From the NCBI RefSeq assembly GCF_033170385.1, contig NZ_CP126170.1, forward strand, positions 1,574,001 to 1,638,000: a stretch of DNA of 64,000 nucleotides. Reading direction: 5' to 3'. How positions within the stretch are numbered: the stretch's first letter is position 1; each line of letters begins with the position of its first letter. Made by a program: the position numbers and the translations under genes. The notes beneath the pieces were generated by a model. It had not been told where the DNA came from, did no database searches, and worked only from the letters and a program-made list of their open reading frames with translations. Origin of the DNA: Xanthomonas rydalmerensis. Its GTDB lineage: Bacteria; Pseudomonadota; Gammaproteobacteria; Xanthomonadales; Xanthomonadaceae. Positions 23,309-33,680 of this stretch are shown piece after piece.

Positions 23309-25360
23309 TCATTGCAGCCCCTGGCCCATGGTCTTCAGCAATTCGCCCTGGTAGTCGCCGCTGAACTCCCAGAAGAACGCGCCGCCCAGGCCCTGGGTCT
23401 TGACGTAATTCATCTTCTCGGTGACCAGCGCCGGATCGTCGTAGCTCCAGAAACTGCTGCCGTCGTACTTCCAGTGCGCATGCGCCTGCGCGTCGACATA
23501 GTTGGCGCCGGCGCGGCCGCGCAGCACCTTGTAGTCCTCGATTCCCGCCTCGTAGGTGCCCGGTGCGGCGCTGCCGCTCTGGTACAGGCCGTGGTTGACG
23601 TTGGGCACGTTGGTCCAGCCGCGCCCGTAGAAGCCGATGCCGAGGTTGAGCTTAGCGGCGGGCACGCCGCGGTCGAGGAAGGCCTGGATGGCGTCGTTGC
23701 TGTTGTAGTAGCGCTGGTCGCCGCTGGACGGATCTGCCGGCGACTCGAACAACGCCGAGTGGTGATTGGTCTGCGGATCCCAGGCGCCATGGAAGTCGTA
23801 GGTCATCACGTTGAGGTAGTCCAGGTACGGCGCGTACAGGTTCGGGTCGGTGACGCGGATCTTGTCGATGCCGGCGCCGACCGCCACGGTCAGCAGCAGC
23901 CCCGGCCGCACCTGGTCGAGCTGGCGGCGGAATTCGGCCAGCAGCGCGGTGAAGTTCTGCCGGTCCTCGGCGCTGCCGCAGGCGATGCCGCAGGCCACCG
24001 GATACTCCCAGTCGATGTCGATGCCGTCGAACACGCCGGCCGCGGCCGCGGTGCCGCCGGCGCCGTCGGTGACCGGCAGGTTGCCGCGGATGTAGGCGTC
24101 GATGCACGAGGCGACGAAGGCCTGGCGGTTCTCGGCGCGCGCGGCGCTGGAGAAGCCACGCGACCAGGTCCAGCCGCCCAGCGAGATCAGCACCTTCAGC
24201 CCCGGGTGCGCGGCCTTGAGCTTCTTCAACTGGTTCCAGTTGCCGCGCAGCGGCTGGTCCCAGGTGTCGCCCACGCCGTCCATGCTCTGCGCGGCGGAGA
24301 ACGCCTTGGTGTAGTCGGCGAAGGCGTCGCCGCCGGCGCCGGTGCTGCTGTCGGAGGGTTGGGTGACGCCGACTTCGCAGCGGTTGTTGCGGACGTTGCC
24401 GAAGGCGTAGTTGAGGTGGGTCAGGTAGCCGGCCGCGCCGCTGGCCTGGATGTCGCGGACCTGGTAGTTGCGGCCGTAGATGCCCCATTGGGTGAAGTAG
24501 CCGATCACGCGCTTGCCGCCGCCGGCGCTGGCGGGCAGGGTGCGTACGCTCAGCGTGGCGCTGTTGGCCGAGACGTTGCCGACATTGTCGCGGGCACGGA
24601 CCGCGTAGGTGTACGCGGTGTCGGCGGTCAGTGCCGAATCGGTGTAGCCGGTGGTGGTGGACGTGCCCACGCGAGTGCCGTCGCGGACGATGTCGTAGCC
24701 GGCCAGGCCGCTGCCGCCGGCATTGTCGGAGGCGGCGGCCCAGGTCAGGGTGATGGCATTGCTGGCGCGCGTGGCCGCGGCCAGGCCGATGGGCACGCTC
24801 GGCGCGGTGGTGTCGGTCGACGGTGCCGCGACGGTGATTGCGACCGCGGCCGAGGTGGTGCGGGCGCCGGCGTTGTCGGTCGCCACGGCGGTCAGGCTGT
24901 AGCTGCCTGCCGCCGCGCCGCTCCAGGCGAGCGTGTAGGGCGCACCGTTCACGCTGCCCAGCGAGGTGCCGCCGCGGAAGAATTCGACGCGCGCGACGCT
25001 GCCGTCCGGATCTCTGGCCGACGCCTGCAGAGTGATGGTGTTGCCGACCACGAAGCGGGTGCCGGTGGCGGGTGCGGTCAGGGCCACGCTCGGTGGCTGG
25101 TTGGTGGAATTGCCGTCGCAGCTGCCCAAGTCCTGGTACCAGCCGCAACTGGTGCAGTAGGTCGGCGCGGTGTTCCAGATCGGGCTGTTGGCGCGGTACA
25201 GGTGGCCGGCGTAGGTCAGGGTATCGCCGGCGGCGTAGATCGTGGCCGGATTCCAGGCGGCGACGCCGCTACACGCGGCGGCCCAGGTCTGGCCGGGCAC
25301 GAGGCCGGCCAGGACGAGACAGCAGAACAGCAACCACGATCCAGCGGATTTCGTGTTCAT
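23309..25360 (-). CDS. Secreted multidomain GH18 chitinase
   Basis: Exported chitinase of 683 residues. Order: signal peptide (1-27), chitin-binding CBM5/12-like module (about 29-75, AWNPATIYAAGDTLTYAGHL), bacterial Ig-like domain (88-178), fibronectin type III domain (185-274), GH18 catalytic domain (280-683). The GH18 active-site motif is DGIDIDWE at 445-452 with the acid Glu452; SLGGW, MTYDFHGAWD and the closing GAFFWEFSGD are also present. It should cleave chitin to oligomers outside the cell, probably through type II secretion. Start at 25360 fits the signal peptide. Two palindromes resembling NagR operators lie 157-229 bp upstream, linking it to N-acetylglucosamine control. Confidence 0.95.
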   Translation of the reverse strand: MNTKSAGSWLLFCCLVLAGLVPGQTWAAACSGVAAWNPATIYAAGDTLTYAGHLYRANSPIWNTAPTYCTSCGWYQDLGSCDGNSTNQPPSVALTAPATGTRFVVGNTITLQASARDPDGSVARVEFFRGGTSLGSVNGAPYTLAWSGAAAGSYSLTAVATDNAGARTTSAAVAITVAAPSTDTTAPSVPIGLAAATRASNAITLTWAAASDNAGGSGLAGYDIVRDGTRVGTSTTTGYTDSALTADTAYTYAVRARDNVGNVSANSATLSVRTLPASAGGGKRVIGYFTQWGIYGRNYQVRDIQASGAAGYLTHLNYAFGNVRNNRCEVGVTQPSDSSTGAGGDAFADYTKAFSAAQSMDGVGDTWDQPLRGNWNQLKKLKAAHPGLKVLISLGGWTWSRGFSSAARAENRQAFVASCIDAYIRGNLPVTDGAGGTAAAAGVFDGIDIDWEYPVACGIACGSAEDRQNFTALLAEFRRQLDQVRPGLLLTVAVGAGIDKIRVTDPNLYAPYLDYLNVMTYDFHGAWDPQTNHHSALFESPADPSSGDQRYYNSNDAIQAFLDRGVPAAKLNLGIGFYGRGWTNVPNVNHGLYQSGSAAPGTYEAGIEDYKVLRGRAGANYVDAQAHAHWKYDGSSFWSYDDPALVTEKMNYVKTQGLGGAFFWEFSGDYQGELLKTMGQGLQ

Positions 25361-25516
25361 GGTGACGCCTCCGATGCGGTGTGTCGCGCGACTGAGGAGC
25401 GGCGGTCGGCCGCTGTCTGGTTCCTTGAATCCGATCACCCGGAGCTTGGGGCGCGTGGCGCCGACGTCGTTAGGCGTTTGTGCGCGGACCGGGCAGGCGC
25501 AGGGTTCGCGTCAGGA

Positions 25517-25528
25517 GACAACGTTGTC
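25517..25528. promoter_or_regulatory. NagR-like operator 1 upstream of chitinase
   Basis: Perfect 12-bp palindrome GACAACGTTGTC. It overlaps a TTGACA -35-like hexamer on the minus strand (25530-25525). It fits the core of the LacI-type NagR palindrome described for Xanthomonas campestris as I recall it (AATGACARCGYTGTCATT). Confidence 0.6.
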
Positions 25529-25574
25529 AACCGACAATTCCGGTGAATGCGAGACAGATCCAGGATTGCTGCGA

Positions 25575-25588
25575 TGACAACGTTTTCA
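25575..25588. promoter_or_regulatory. NagR-like operator 2 upstream of chitinase
   Basis: TGACAACGTTTTCA, one base from a perfect palindrome and from the same core as operator 1, whose centre is 59 bp away. Paired sites of this kind allow LacI-family tetramers or two dimers to bind. Confidence 0.5.
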
Positions 25589-25804
25589 TGGTCGCGCCGG
25601 ATGCTGCAGCGCAGTGTCGGTGTGTCGAACCCGTCGAGCGAGGGCGTGCAGAGCTGACAAGGCGCGTCGCCGGCCAGGATGTGTGCGGCGCGCTCGCTGC
25701 TTGCTGTCGCCGCCAGCTGCCGCGACGAGACTTCCGATTGCGCGGCAAGGCGCGCTCGCGTCGCCGCGCAGGGATCAGTAGTTGGGCTAACGGCGGGTGT
25801 GTGT

Positions 25805-26815
25805 TCAGGGCGCCGTGCCCAGTGCCTCGAGCAAGGCCGCATTGAACCGCTGCGGCGCTTCCACCTGCGGCGAATGGCCGATGTCGTCGAAGGCGACCAG
25901 GTGCGCGCCGGGAATCGCCGCGGCCGCGCGCTTGCCCAGCGCCGGATAGTCGCCCAGGGTCGCCGCCAGCGCCGGCGGCGCCAGGTCCTTGCCGATCGCG
26001 GTCCGGTCGCGCTGGCCGATGAACAGCGTGGTCGGCACGCGCAGTTGCGCGAAGCGCTGCACCACCGGCTGATTGAACACCATGTCCGAGGTCAGTGCCT
26101 GGTTCCAGGCCACGCGGTCGCCGCCGGGGCCGGCGTACAGGCCGGCCTGCATGCTCACCCAGCGGTCGTACTCGGGCTTCCACTGTCCGCCGTAGTAGAC
26201 GGTCCGCTGGTACTGCTTGATCGAGGCCGCGTCGGTCTTGCGCTCCTTGGCGTACCAGTCGTCGACACTGCGCCAGGGCACGCCGGCGGCCTTCCAGTCC
26301 TCCAGCCCGATCGGGTTCACCAGCAGCAGCTGGCTCACGTCCTGCGGATATTGCAGCGCGTAGTGCGCGGCGAGCATGCCGCCCATCGAATGGCCGACGA
26401 ACGCGGCACGGGTCACGCCGGCCTGTTGCAGCAACGCATGGGTATTGGCCGCCAATTGCGCGAAGGTGAACTGGTAGGCCTGCGGCTTGCTCGACTTGCA
26501 GAAGCCGATCTGGTCCGGCGCCAGCACCCGATAGCCCTGTGCGACCAGGGCGGCGATCGTCGATTCCCAGGTCGCCGCGCAGAAATTCTTGCCGTGCAGC
26601 AGCACTACCGTGCGGCCGTTCGGCGTGCCGGTCGGGGCCACGTCCATGTACGCCATCTGCAGCGGCTGGCGCTGCGAATCGAAGCGGTACCAATGCACCG
26701 GATAGGGATAGGCGAAACCTTCCAGTTGCGCGCCGTAGCGCGGCGGTGCGTCGGTGGCCGCGGAGGCGACGAGCGGCGACAGGGCGAGGGCGGCGAGCAG
26801 CAGGCAGTGGCGCAT
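25805..26815 (-). CDS. Exported alpha/beta hydrolase
   Basis: Predicted periplasmic or secreted serine hydrolase of 336 residues. A signal peptide spans about 1-20 (LLLAALALSPLVASA). The alpha/beta-hydrolase fold shows oxyanion HGKNF, nucleophile Ser143 in GHSMGG and His314 in IGHSPQ; the acid is probably Asp in GQRDRTA. A cap insertion with many aromatics lies between about 165 and 245. Substrate unknown; ester or amide hydrolysis is the family expectation. Start at 26815 is taken because it opens the signal peptide; a start at 26845 would add ten uncharged residues. It stands alone between the chitinase upstream region and the sensor diguanylate cyclase. Confidence 0.85.
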   Translation of the reverse strand: MRHCLLLAALALSPLVASAATDAPPRYGAQLEGFAYPYPVHWYRFDSQRQPLQMAYMDVAPTGTPNGRTVVLLHGKNFCAATWESTIAALVAQGYRVLAPDQIGFCKSSKPQAYQFTFAQLAANTHALLQQAGVTRAAFVGHSMGGMLAAHYALQYPQDVSQLLLVNPIGLEDWKAAGVPWRSVDDWYAKERKTDAASIKQYQRTVYYGGQWKPEYDRWVSMQAGLYAGPGGDRVAWNQALTSDMVFNQPVVQRFAQLRVPTTLFIGQRDRTAIGKDLAPPALAATLGDYPALGKRAAAAIPGAHLVAFDDIGHSPQVEAPQRFNAALLEALGTAP

Positions 26816-26883
26816 GGCAGCGGGGTGGCAGGCGTGATGGACCACGACCTTAGCCCGGCCTGCGCTTGCGAGGCGTCAACGCC

Positions 26884-29800
26884 TCACACCGGCGGCAGGC
26901 TGCCGCCGTTGTGCACCAGGGTCAGGCAGGCGTGGCGCTGCATCTGCGCCAGCGGCTCCTGCAACGCGGCCAGCACCTGCTCGGCCTGCGCGCCGAGCAC
27001 CGGCCGGTACGCCGCCCAGCCGTTGCGGCCCTTGGCCTTGGCCTGGTACAGCGCGCGGTCGGCCAGCACCAGCAGTTGTTCCCAGCCGAGCAGGTTGTCC
27101 GGGTCGTGCACGAACGGGAATTCGGCCAGCCCGATCGAGCAGGTGACCCGGCCCTGGCGGCCGTGCTCGAGCACGAACGGGTGCGCGGCCACCGAGCGGC
27201 ACAGCCGTTCGGCAGCCATGGTGAGGTTTTCGCGCGGCGCCGAGCGCAGCACCAGCAGGAATTCTTCGCCGCCCCAGCGCACTACGTAGTCGCTTTCGCG
27301 GGTCAGCCGCACCAGCAACTGCGCCATCTGCTGCAGCACGGCATCGCCGGTGTGGTGGCCGCCGCTGTCGTTGATCGACTTGAAATGGTCGATGTCGATC
27401 AGCGCGAACAGCATGCCCGAGGACAGCATGTCCTCGTCGTTGGCGGCCATGCGCCGGTACAGCGCGATGTCGCTGGGGATGTGCAGCGACAGGTAGCGGC
27501 GGTTGCGCAATTGGGTCAGCTCGTCGGTGAAGCTGGCTTCCTGCAGGCGCTGGTTGGCCGCCTGCAGCGCCTGGGTGCGCTCATGCACCTGGCGTTCCAG
27601 GGCGTCGCGCTGGCGCCGGTTGTGCAGCCGCGCCAGGGCCAAGGCGCTCAGCAACAGGGCGAACGCGCCCAGCGCCAGCAACAGCCGGTAGAGCAGCGTT
27701 TCCTGGAAGCGCAGTGCGATCCGCAGCGGCAGCCGCGCCGGCGCTGCCGCCCAGACGCCGGCGTTGTTGCTGCCGGTCACCTCGAACACGTAGTCGCCGC
27801 CGGGCAGATTGGTGTAGCTGACCGCACGTTGGCGGATGTCGTCGAGAGTGCGCCAGTCGCGGTCGTAACCGAGCAGGCGGTAGCGTAGCTCGACGTTCTG
27901 CGGCGCCTGGAACGAGGCGGCGGTGAACTCGAAGTCGAGGTCGCGCGCGCCTTCCGGCAGCGGCGCCGGCAGCGCCTGCGGCGTCAGCCACTGCCCCAGG
28001 GCGCGCACCCGCTCCACTACCGGCTGTGGTGCCACCGGATTCTTGACGATGCCGGCGGTGTCCAGTGCGACCACGCCGTCGCGGCTGGGCAGCCACAGCG
28101 CGCCGTGCTCGATGAAACCCTTGCCGTTGCCGGCGCCGTTGCAGCACATGCCTTGCACGCCGCCATGGCGCTGCGCGCGCTCGGTCAACATCAGTTCGGC
28201 GTTCAGCGGCGCCTGCGGCGATGCCGCGTGGCGCTGCAGGTTGGCCAGGCGCACGCGGTAGACCCCGCGCAGGCCGGCCACCCAGATCGCGCCGTGGCCG
28301 TCGTCGGCGATGAAGAACGCGGCGTTGACCGGCAACCCGTCCTGCTCGCCGAATGCATACCAGTGCCTGCCGTCGAACAGCCACAACTGCTCGTTGAGGG
28401 TGCCGACCAGCCACTGCCCGCCGGGCAGTTCGTGGATGGCGGTGATGTCGGCGCTGGCCAGCGCCGAGCCCGGCGGGGCCAGCGCGATCAGGCGCTCGCC
28501 GCGCAGTTCGTACAGGCCCGACTGCGCGCCGACCAGCAGGCGCCCGTCGCGGGTCTCGTGGACCAGGCGGATGCGCGGATCGCGCAGGCCCTCGGCCGTG
28601 CCGTAGCGGCGCAGCCGCGCGCCGTCGGCGCGGAACAGGCCGTCGTCGCTGGCGAACCACAGCCGCTGCGCGCGGTCGCGGGCGATGCCGCTGATCTGCA
28701 GGTCGCGCAGCGGGGCCAGCCAGGCGGGCTGACTGAGCCGGCCGTCGCGGAACAGGGCGGCGCCATGGCGGGTGCCGATCCACAGCTGCCCGGGTTCGGC
28801 CAGCAAGGTGTAGGGCGCCTCGTTGCGCAACTCCGCCAGACTCACGCGCTGCTGGTAGCGGCTATCGCGCAACTGCGACAGGCCGCTGTCGGTGCCGACC
28901 CACAGCGATCCATCCGGATCGCGCGCCAGGGTCCACACCAGCGCGTCGTCCAGCCCTTCGTGGGTGCTGTAGCGACGGGTCCAGCCGTTCCACAGCCGGG
29001 TCGCGCCGTTCCAGCTGCTGCCCAGCCACAGGTTGCGTTCGCGGTCCTCGAAGATGGCGTTGACGCCGATGTTCGGCTTGCTCTCCGGGTTGCGTTCGAC
29101 GATGGCGCCATCGCGCACGCGCAGCAGCGCGCCGGGCAGCCCCACCCACAGGTTGTGGTCGCTGTCCTCGAACAAGGCCTGCACTGCGCGCCGGCTCAGG
29201 TCGGCGGCATCGGGCAGCCATTGCCAGCGTCCGTCGCGGCGCACCAGCAGGCCGTCGCGGGTGCCGGCCCAGATCGTGCCTTGCGCCTCCAGCAGGTGCT
29301 GCACCGGCGTGGCGCCGGCCTCTTGCGGTAACGGCAGCGACACCGGCGCGTCCTGGCCGGCGACGAAGCGCAGTACCGCGCCGCGCGTGCCCACCCACAG
29401 CGCGTCGGCGCGCGGCAACAGCGTGTAGGCGCCGCCGGCGATGCGGTAGCGCAGTTGCAGGCGATCGCCCTGTACGGCGTACACGCCATCCTGCGCGGCG
29501 ACCAGCACGGTGCCGCGCGCGTCGGTGGCGATCGCCTCGATGTTGAGCAGCGGCGCCTGCGGATCCTGCGGCAGCAGCGTGGTAAAGCGACCGTCGCGGT
29601 AGCGGGACAGGCCGCGGTAGGTGCCGATCCACAGCGTGCCGGCGGCATCCACGTGCAGCGCCTTGATCAGGTTGCCGGGCAGGTGCGCCGGCGCGCCCTC
29701 GTTGAACGAGGTCATGCGCACACCGTCGAAGCGGGTCAGTCCGCCCATCGTGCCAATCCACAGATAGCCCTGATGGTCCTGCGCGAACGCCTGCACGCTC

Positions 29801-29970
29801 AGCTGCGGCAGGCCCTGGTCCAGGCCCCAGCCTTCGCGTTCGTAGTGATTGAACTGCTTGTCCGGTTGCAGGGCCCGCGCCTGCGGCACACACGCGCTCC
29901 ACGCTGTCGAGAGCATGGCCAGCTGTAGCGCCAGCAGGCGCCAGGAGGCGTATGGGAACCGCAAGAGCAT
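26884..29970 (-). CDS. Beta-propeller sensor diguanylate cyclase
   Basis: Membrane receptor of 1028 residues that should make c-di-GMP. A signal peptide (about 1-33) leads into a periplasmic 14-blade two-component-regulator propeller (repeats such as GYLWIGTMGGLTRFDG, GTLWIGTYRGLSRYRDG, GSLWVGTDSGLSQLRD), a Y_Y_Y domain (about 690-770, LRYRLLGYDRDW), one transmembrane helix (about 780-802), a coiled coil and a GGDEF domain. The active-site motif is GGEEF (about 900-904), and the inhibitory RxxD site (RESD) sits exactly five residues before it, so product feedback is expected. The signal sensed is unknown; propeller sensors often detect sugars. sdaA lies upstream on the same strand, separated by two hairpins. 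Confidence 0.92.
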   Translation of the reverse strand: MLLRFPYASWRLLALQLAMLSTAWSACVPQARALQPDKQFNHYEREGWGLDQGLPQLSVQAFAQDHQGYLWIGTMGGLTRFDGVRMTSFNEGAPAHLPGNLIKALHVDAAGTLWIGTYRGLSRYRDGRFTTLLPQDPQAPLLNIEAIATDARGTVLVAAQDGVYAVQGDRLQLRYRIAGGAYTLLPRADALWVGTRGAVLRFVAGQDAPVSLPLPQEAGATPVQHLLEAQGTIWAGTRDGLLVRRDGRWQWLPDAADLSRRAVQALFEDSDHNLWVGLPGALLRVRDGAIVERNPESKPNIGVNAIFEDRERNLWLGSSWNGATRLWNGWTRRYSTHEGLDDALVWTLARDPDGSLWVGTDSGLSQLRDSRYQQRVSLAELRNEAPYTLLAEPGQLWIGTRHGAALFRDGRLSQPAWLAPLRDLQISGIARDRAQRLWFASDDGLFRADGARLRRYGTAEGLRDPRIRLVHETRDGRLLVGAQSGLYELRGERLIALAPPGSALASADITAIHELPGGQWLVGTLNEQLWLFDGRHWYAFGEQDGLPVNAAFFIADDGHGAIWVAGLRGVYRVRLANLQRHAASPQAPLNAELMLTERAQRHGGVQGMCCNGAGNGKGFIEHGALWLPSRDGVVALDTAGIVKNPVAPQPVVERVRALGQWLTPQALPAPLPEGARDLDFEFTAASFQAPQNVELRYRLLGYDRDWRTLDDIRQRAVSYTNLPGGDYVFEVTGSNNAGVWAAAPARLPLRIALRFQETLLYRLLLALGAFALLLSALALARLHNRRQRDALERQVHERTQALQAANQRLQEASFTDELTQLRNRRYLSLHIPSDIALYRRMAANDEDMLSSGMLFALIDIDHFKSINDSGGHHTGDAVLQQMAQLLVRLTRESDYVVRWGGEEFLLVLRSAPRENLTMAAERLCRSVAAHPFVLEHGRQGRVTCSIGLAEFPFVHDPDNLLGWEQLLVLADRALYQAKAKGRNGWAAYRPVLGAQAEQVLAALQEPLAQMQRHACLTLVHNGGSLPPV

Positions 29971-30043
29971 GCCAATGCCGGATCGGCTGACGTCTCTTGC
30001 GTTAGCGGCACCGCCGCGCGGATCTTTATCCGCGCAGCGGCGG

Positions 30044-30073
30044 GGACGCTGGCGATCGCGAGGGCCAGCGTCC
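30044..30073 (-). terminator. Hairpin after sdaA
   Basis: Ten-bp stem GGACGCTGGC / GCCAGCGTCC with a 10-base loop, 11 bases after the sdaA stop. A second GC-rich hairpin (30011-30040) follows. Together they should separate sdaA from the sensor gene. Neither has a long T-run. Confidence 0.6.
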
Positions 30074-30084
30074 ATTGGGATGGT

Positions 30085-31467
<1,383 letters not shown>

Positions 31468-31553
31468 GCGCGTGCCGAAGGGGTGGCGAAAGACCGTCTA
31501 TTCTATGCTTCCGGCGCGCGGCACAGGTCCGCAGCGCAGCATTGGACGCGAGC

Positions 31554-31793
31554 ATGTCCCTGACCCTATACCAGCGCGACGACTGCCATCTGTGCGACCA
31601 GGCCCTGCAGGTGCTGGCGCAGGCGCGCGTGGCCGAGCCGCACAGCGTGTTCATCGACGACGACGCGGCGCTGGAGGCGCGCTACGGCGTGCGCGTGCCA
31701 GTGCTGCGTGCCGCCGACGGGCGCGAACTGGATTGGCCATTCGATACCGCCGGCGTGCGCGCCTGGCTGGCGGCCTCGGCCGAACGCGCCTGA
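31554..31793 (+). CDS. Glutaredoxin-like protein (DUF836)
   Basis: Short thioredoxin-fold protein of 79 residues with the redox motif CHLC (Cys12 and Cys15 of MSLTLYQRDDCHLC), a cis-proline in VRVPVL and a shortened C-terminal helix. This DUF836 group is common in gamma-proteobacteria; substrates are unknown. The start at 31554 gives the expected strand just before the motif. It is divergent from sdaA and convergent with the yceI operon, sharing the interval that contains the yceI terminator. Confidence 0.88.
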   Translation: MSLTLYQRDDCHLCDQALQVLAQARVAEPHSVFIDDDAALEARYGVRVPVLRAADGRELDWPFDTAGVRAWLAASAERA

Positions 31794-31801
31794 GCCGCGC
31801 A

Positions 31802-31839
31802 TAAAAAAAGCGGCGGACCCGACGAGGAAATCCGCCGCT
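31802..31839 (-). terminator. Rho-independent terminator of the yceI-cybB-yceI operon
   Basis: On the minus strand: AGCGGCGGA, 13-base loop, TCCGCCGCT, then seven T. A classical intrinsic terminator 31 bases after the yceI stop. It may also stop the convergent glutaredoxin gene. Confidence 0.9.
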
Positions 31840-31869
31840 CAGCGGCCGCGCGCCGCGGCCTGTGGCGAA

Positions 31870-32439
31870 TCACTTCGCCTTGAACACCACCTTGGTGCTG
31901 ATCGCGGTTTCGTTGGGGATGGTCTTGGTGTCGGACCAGTCGCCGCCGCCCACGCCGAAGTCCAGGCGCTTGACCGTGGCCTTGCCGGCCAGCACCGGCT
32001 GCGCGCCCGGGGTCCAGGTGAAGGTCAGGGTGACCGGCTTGGACACGCCGCGCAGCTCCAGGGTGCCGTCGGCGGCGAACTGATTGTTGCCCAGCGCGCG
32101 GAACTTGTCGGCGCGGTAGTGCGCGGTGGCGAACTTGGCGACGTCGAAGAAGTCCGCGCCCTGCAGGGTGGAGTCGCGGTCGGTGTTGCCGCTCTTGGCG
32201 CCGGCCAGCGGGATGGTCACGTCGAGCTTGGCGCCGGCCAGGTTGGCCGGGTCGAAGCTGAGCTTTGTGTCGAAGCCGGGGAACTGGCCGGTGAACACTT
32301 CGCCGTCGTACTTGCTGGCGAACACCAGGGTGGAGCCGGGGGCCTGCACATAGTCGGCGGCCCGCACCGCGGGGGCAGCGGCGAGCAGGGCCACCAGACT
32401 GGCGGCGACGGCGGCGGGGGACGCGAAACGGGTCGACAT
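31870..32439 (-). CDS. YceI-family periplasmic protein (third gene of operon)
   Basis: Lipid-binding beta-barrel (lipocalin-like) protein of 189 residues with a signal peptide (about 1-27, VRAAD). Family motifs: GSTLVFASKYDGEVFTGQF near the N-terminus and GTLELRGVSKPVTLTFTW. YceI proteins bind long isoprenoids such as ubiquinone in a hydrophobic tunnel. It follows cybB by 12 bases. Co-transcription with a quinol-oxidising cytochrome and a second YceI suggests joint handling of quinones in the periplasm. Confidence 0.92.
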   Translation of the reverse strand: MSTRFASPAAVAASLVALLAAAPAVRAADYVQAPGSTLVFASKYDGEVFTGQFPGFDTKLSFDPANLAGAKLDVTIPLAGAKSGNTDRDSTLQGADFFDVAKFATAHYRADKFRALGNNQFAADGTLELRGVSKPVTLTFTWTPGAQPVLAGKATVKRLDFGVGGGDWSDTKTIPNETAISTKVVFKAK

Positions 32440-32451
32440 CGAAACAGCTCC

Positions 32452-33018
32452 TCAGGATTTGGGGGTGAGCCAACCGCGCGGCAGCATCCGCGCCAGGGTG
32501 GCATCGCGTTGGAACAGGTGGTGGTAGAAGGCGGCGCCGGCATGCGCCAGGACCACCGCGATCAGCAGCCAGAAGCCCCACTCGTGCACCGCGTGCGACA
32601 GGTCGCGCAGGTGTTCGTTCGGGGCGCTGAGCTTGGGCACCGCGACCAGGCCGAACCAGCGGAGCGGGCGCAGGCCGCTGCTGGAGTCGTACAGCCAGCC
32701 GGACAGCGGGATGGCGAAGATCATCACGTACAGCAGCACGTGGGTGGCGCTGGCGATGCGTTCCTGCCAGCCGGGCGTGCCCGGCACCGGCTTGGGCGCG
32801 CCGGCGTACAGGCGCCAGCCCAGCCGCACGATCACCAGCGCCAGCACGGTCAGGCCCAGCGACTTGTGCGCGGTGTAGACCCAGAAATACTTGGGCGTCT
32901 TCGGCAACTCGCCCATGGTCAGGCCGACCACGCCAAGCAGCAGGATCAGCGCGGCAATCAGCCAGTGCAGGGTCTGGCTGACGCTGCCCCAGCGTTCGGG
33001 AGTGTTGCGCGCGCTCAT
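32452..33018 (-). CDS. Cytochrome b561
   Basis: Di-haem inner-membrane cytochrome of 188 residues with four transmembrane helices. Candidate haem ligands are His18 (QTLHW), His51 (YTAHKSLG), His145 (HAVHEW) and His159 (VVLAHAG). E. coli CybB transfers electrons from superoxide to ubiquinone, so a similar redox function is plausible. Its start overlaps the stop of the upstream yceI gene (ATGA), and another yceI follows 12 bases downstream. Start at 33018 (MSARNTPERWG). Confidence 0.93.
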   Translation of the reverse strand: MSARNTPERWGSVSQTLHWLIAALILLLGVVGLTMGELPKTPKYFWVYTAHKSLGLTVLALVIVRLGWRLYAGAPKPVPGTPGWQERIASATHVLLYVMIFAIPLSGWLYDSSSGLRPLRWFGLVAVPKLSAPNEHLRDLSHAVHEWGFWLLIAVVLAHAGAAFYHHLFQRDATLARMLPRGWLTPKS

Positions 33019-33680
33019 GGCGTGCCGTCCTGCGCTGCCGGCGTGCGGGTGTCGGTGGGGGCGGTTGGCGTGGTACTCGGCGCCGGATCCGGCTCGGCCT
33101 TGGCGCCGCCTTCGCGGGTGGCTTCGGCCTCGATGCGCAGCTCCACCGTGCCGCCGATCACCGACGGCCAGGCACTGATGCCGAAGTCGGCGCGCTGCAG
33201 CGTGGTGGTGGCGGAGAAGCCGGCGGTGCGGCGGAATGGCGGCAACGGATGGCGCTTCACTGCGTTCAGGGTCACGTCCAGGGTCACCTCGCGGGTGACG
33301 CCATGCAGCGTCAGCTGCCCGATCACCTTGGCGTGCTGCGCATCGATCGGCTCGACGCGGGTGGAGATGAACTGCGCCTCCGGGTAGTGCTCGCCGTCGA
33401 GCAGGTTGTGCGCCAGCGCGGCGCGGTTCCACTTCTCGTCGCCCAGGTCCAGCCGCTGCAACGGCACCCGCGCCTGCAGCCGCGCGCTGCGCCAGTCGTC
33501 CGGATCGAACACCAGGGTGCCGGTGCTGCCGGACACGGTGCCCAGCGCCTTGGAGAACCCGGCGTGCTCGATCGCGAACAGCACCCGCGTGTGCACCGGG
33601 TCCAGCGCGTACTGCGCCGGCGCGGCGAGGGCGGCGCCCGGCAAGGCCAGCAGGAGGGCCACGAGAGAGGGTTTGAGCAT
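33015..33680 (-). CDS. YceI-family periplasmic protein (first gene of operon)
   Basis: Protein of 221 residues: signal peptide (about 1-19, PGAALA), then the YceI barrel (YALDPVHTRVLFAIEHAGFS, GQLTLHGVTREVTLDV, FSATTTLQRADFGIS) and a Pro/Thr/Ala-rich, probably disordered tail from about residue 188. It differs from the second YceI in its DPVHT start and its tail, so the two are not recent duplicates. Translationally coupled to cybB. It heads the operon; the promoter should lie in 33681-33780, upstream of which the first sensor kinase runs the other way. Confidence 0.92.
   Translation of the reverse strand: MLKPSLVALLLALPGAALAAPAQYALDPVHTRVLFAIEHAGFSKALGTVSGSTGTLVFDPDDWRSARLQARVPLQRLDLGDEKWNRAALAHNLLDGEHYPEAQFISTRVEPIDAQHAKVIGQLTLHGVTREVTLDVTLNAVKRHPLPPFRRTAGFSATTTLQRADFGISAWPSVIGGTVELRIEAEATREGGAKAEPDPAPSTTPTAPTDTRTPAAQDGTP

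Larger units (their letters stand above)
25361..25804. other. 444-bp gene-free interval upstream of chitinase
   Basis: Holds the two NagR-like palindromes (25517-25528 and 25575-25588) and presumably the chitinase promoter. No reading frame in it has a recognisable protein, and I see no stable terminator for the region. Confidence 0.6.
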
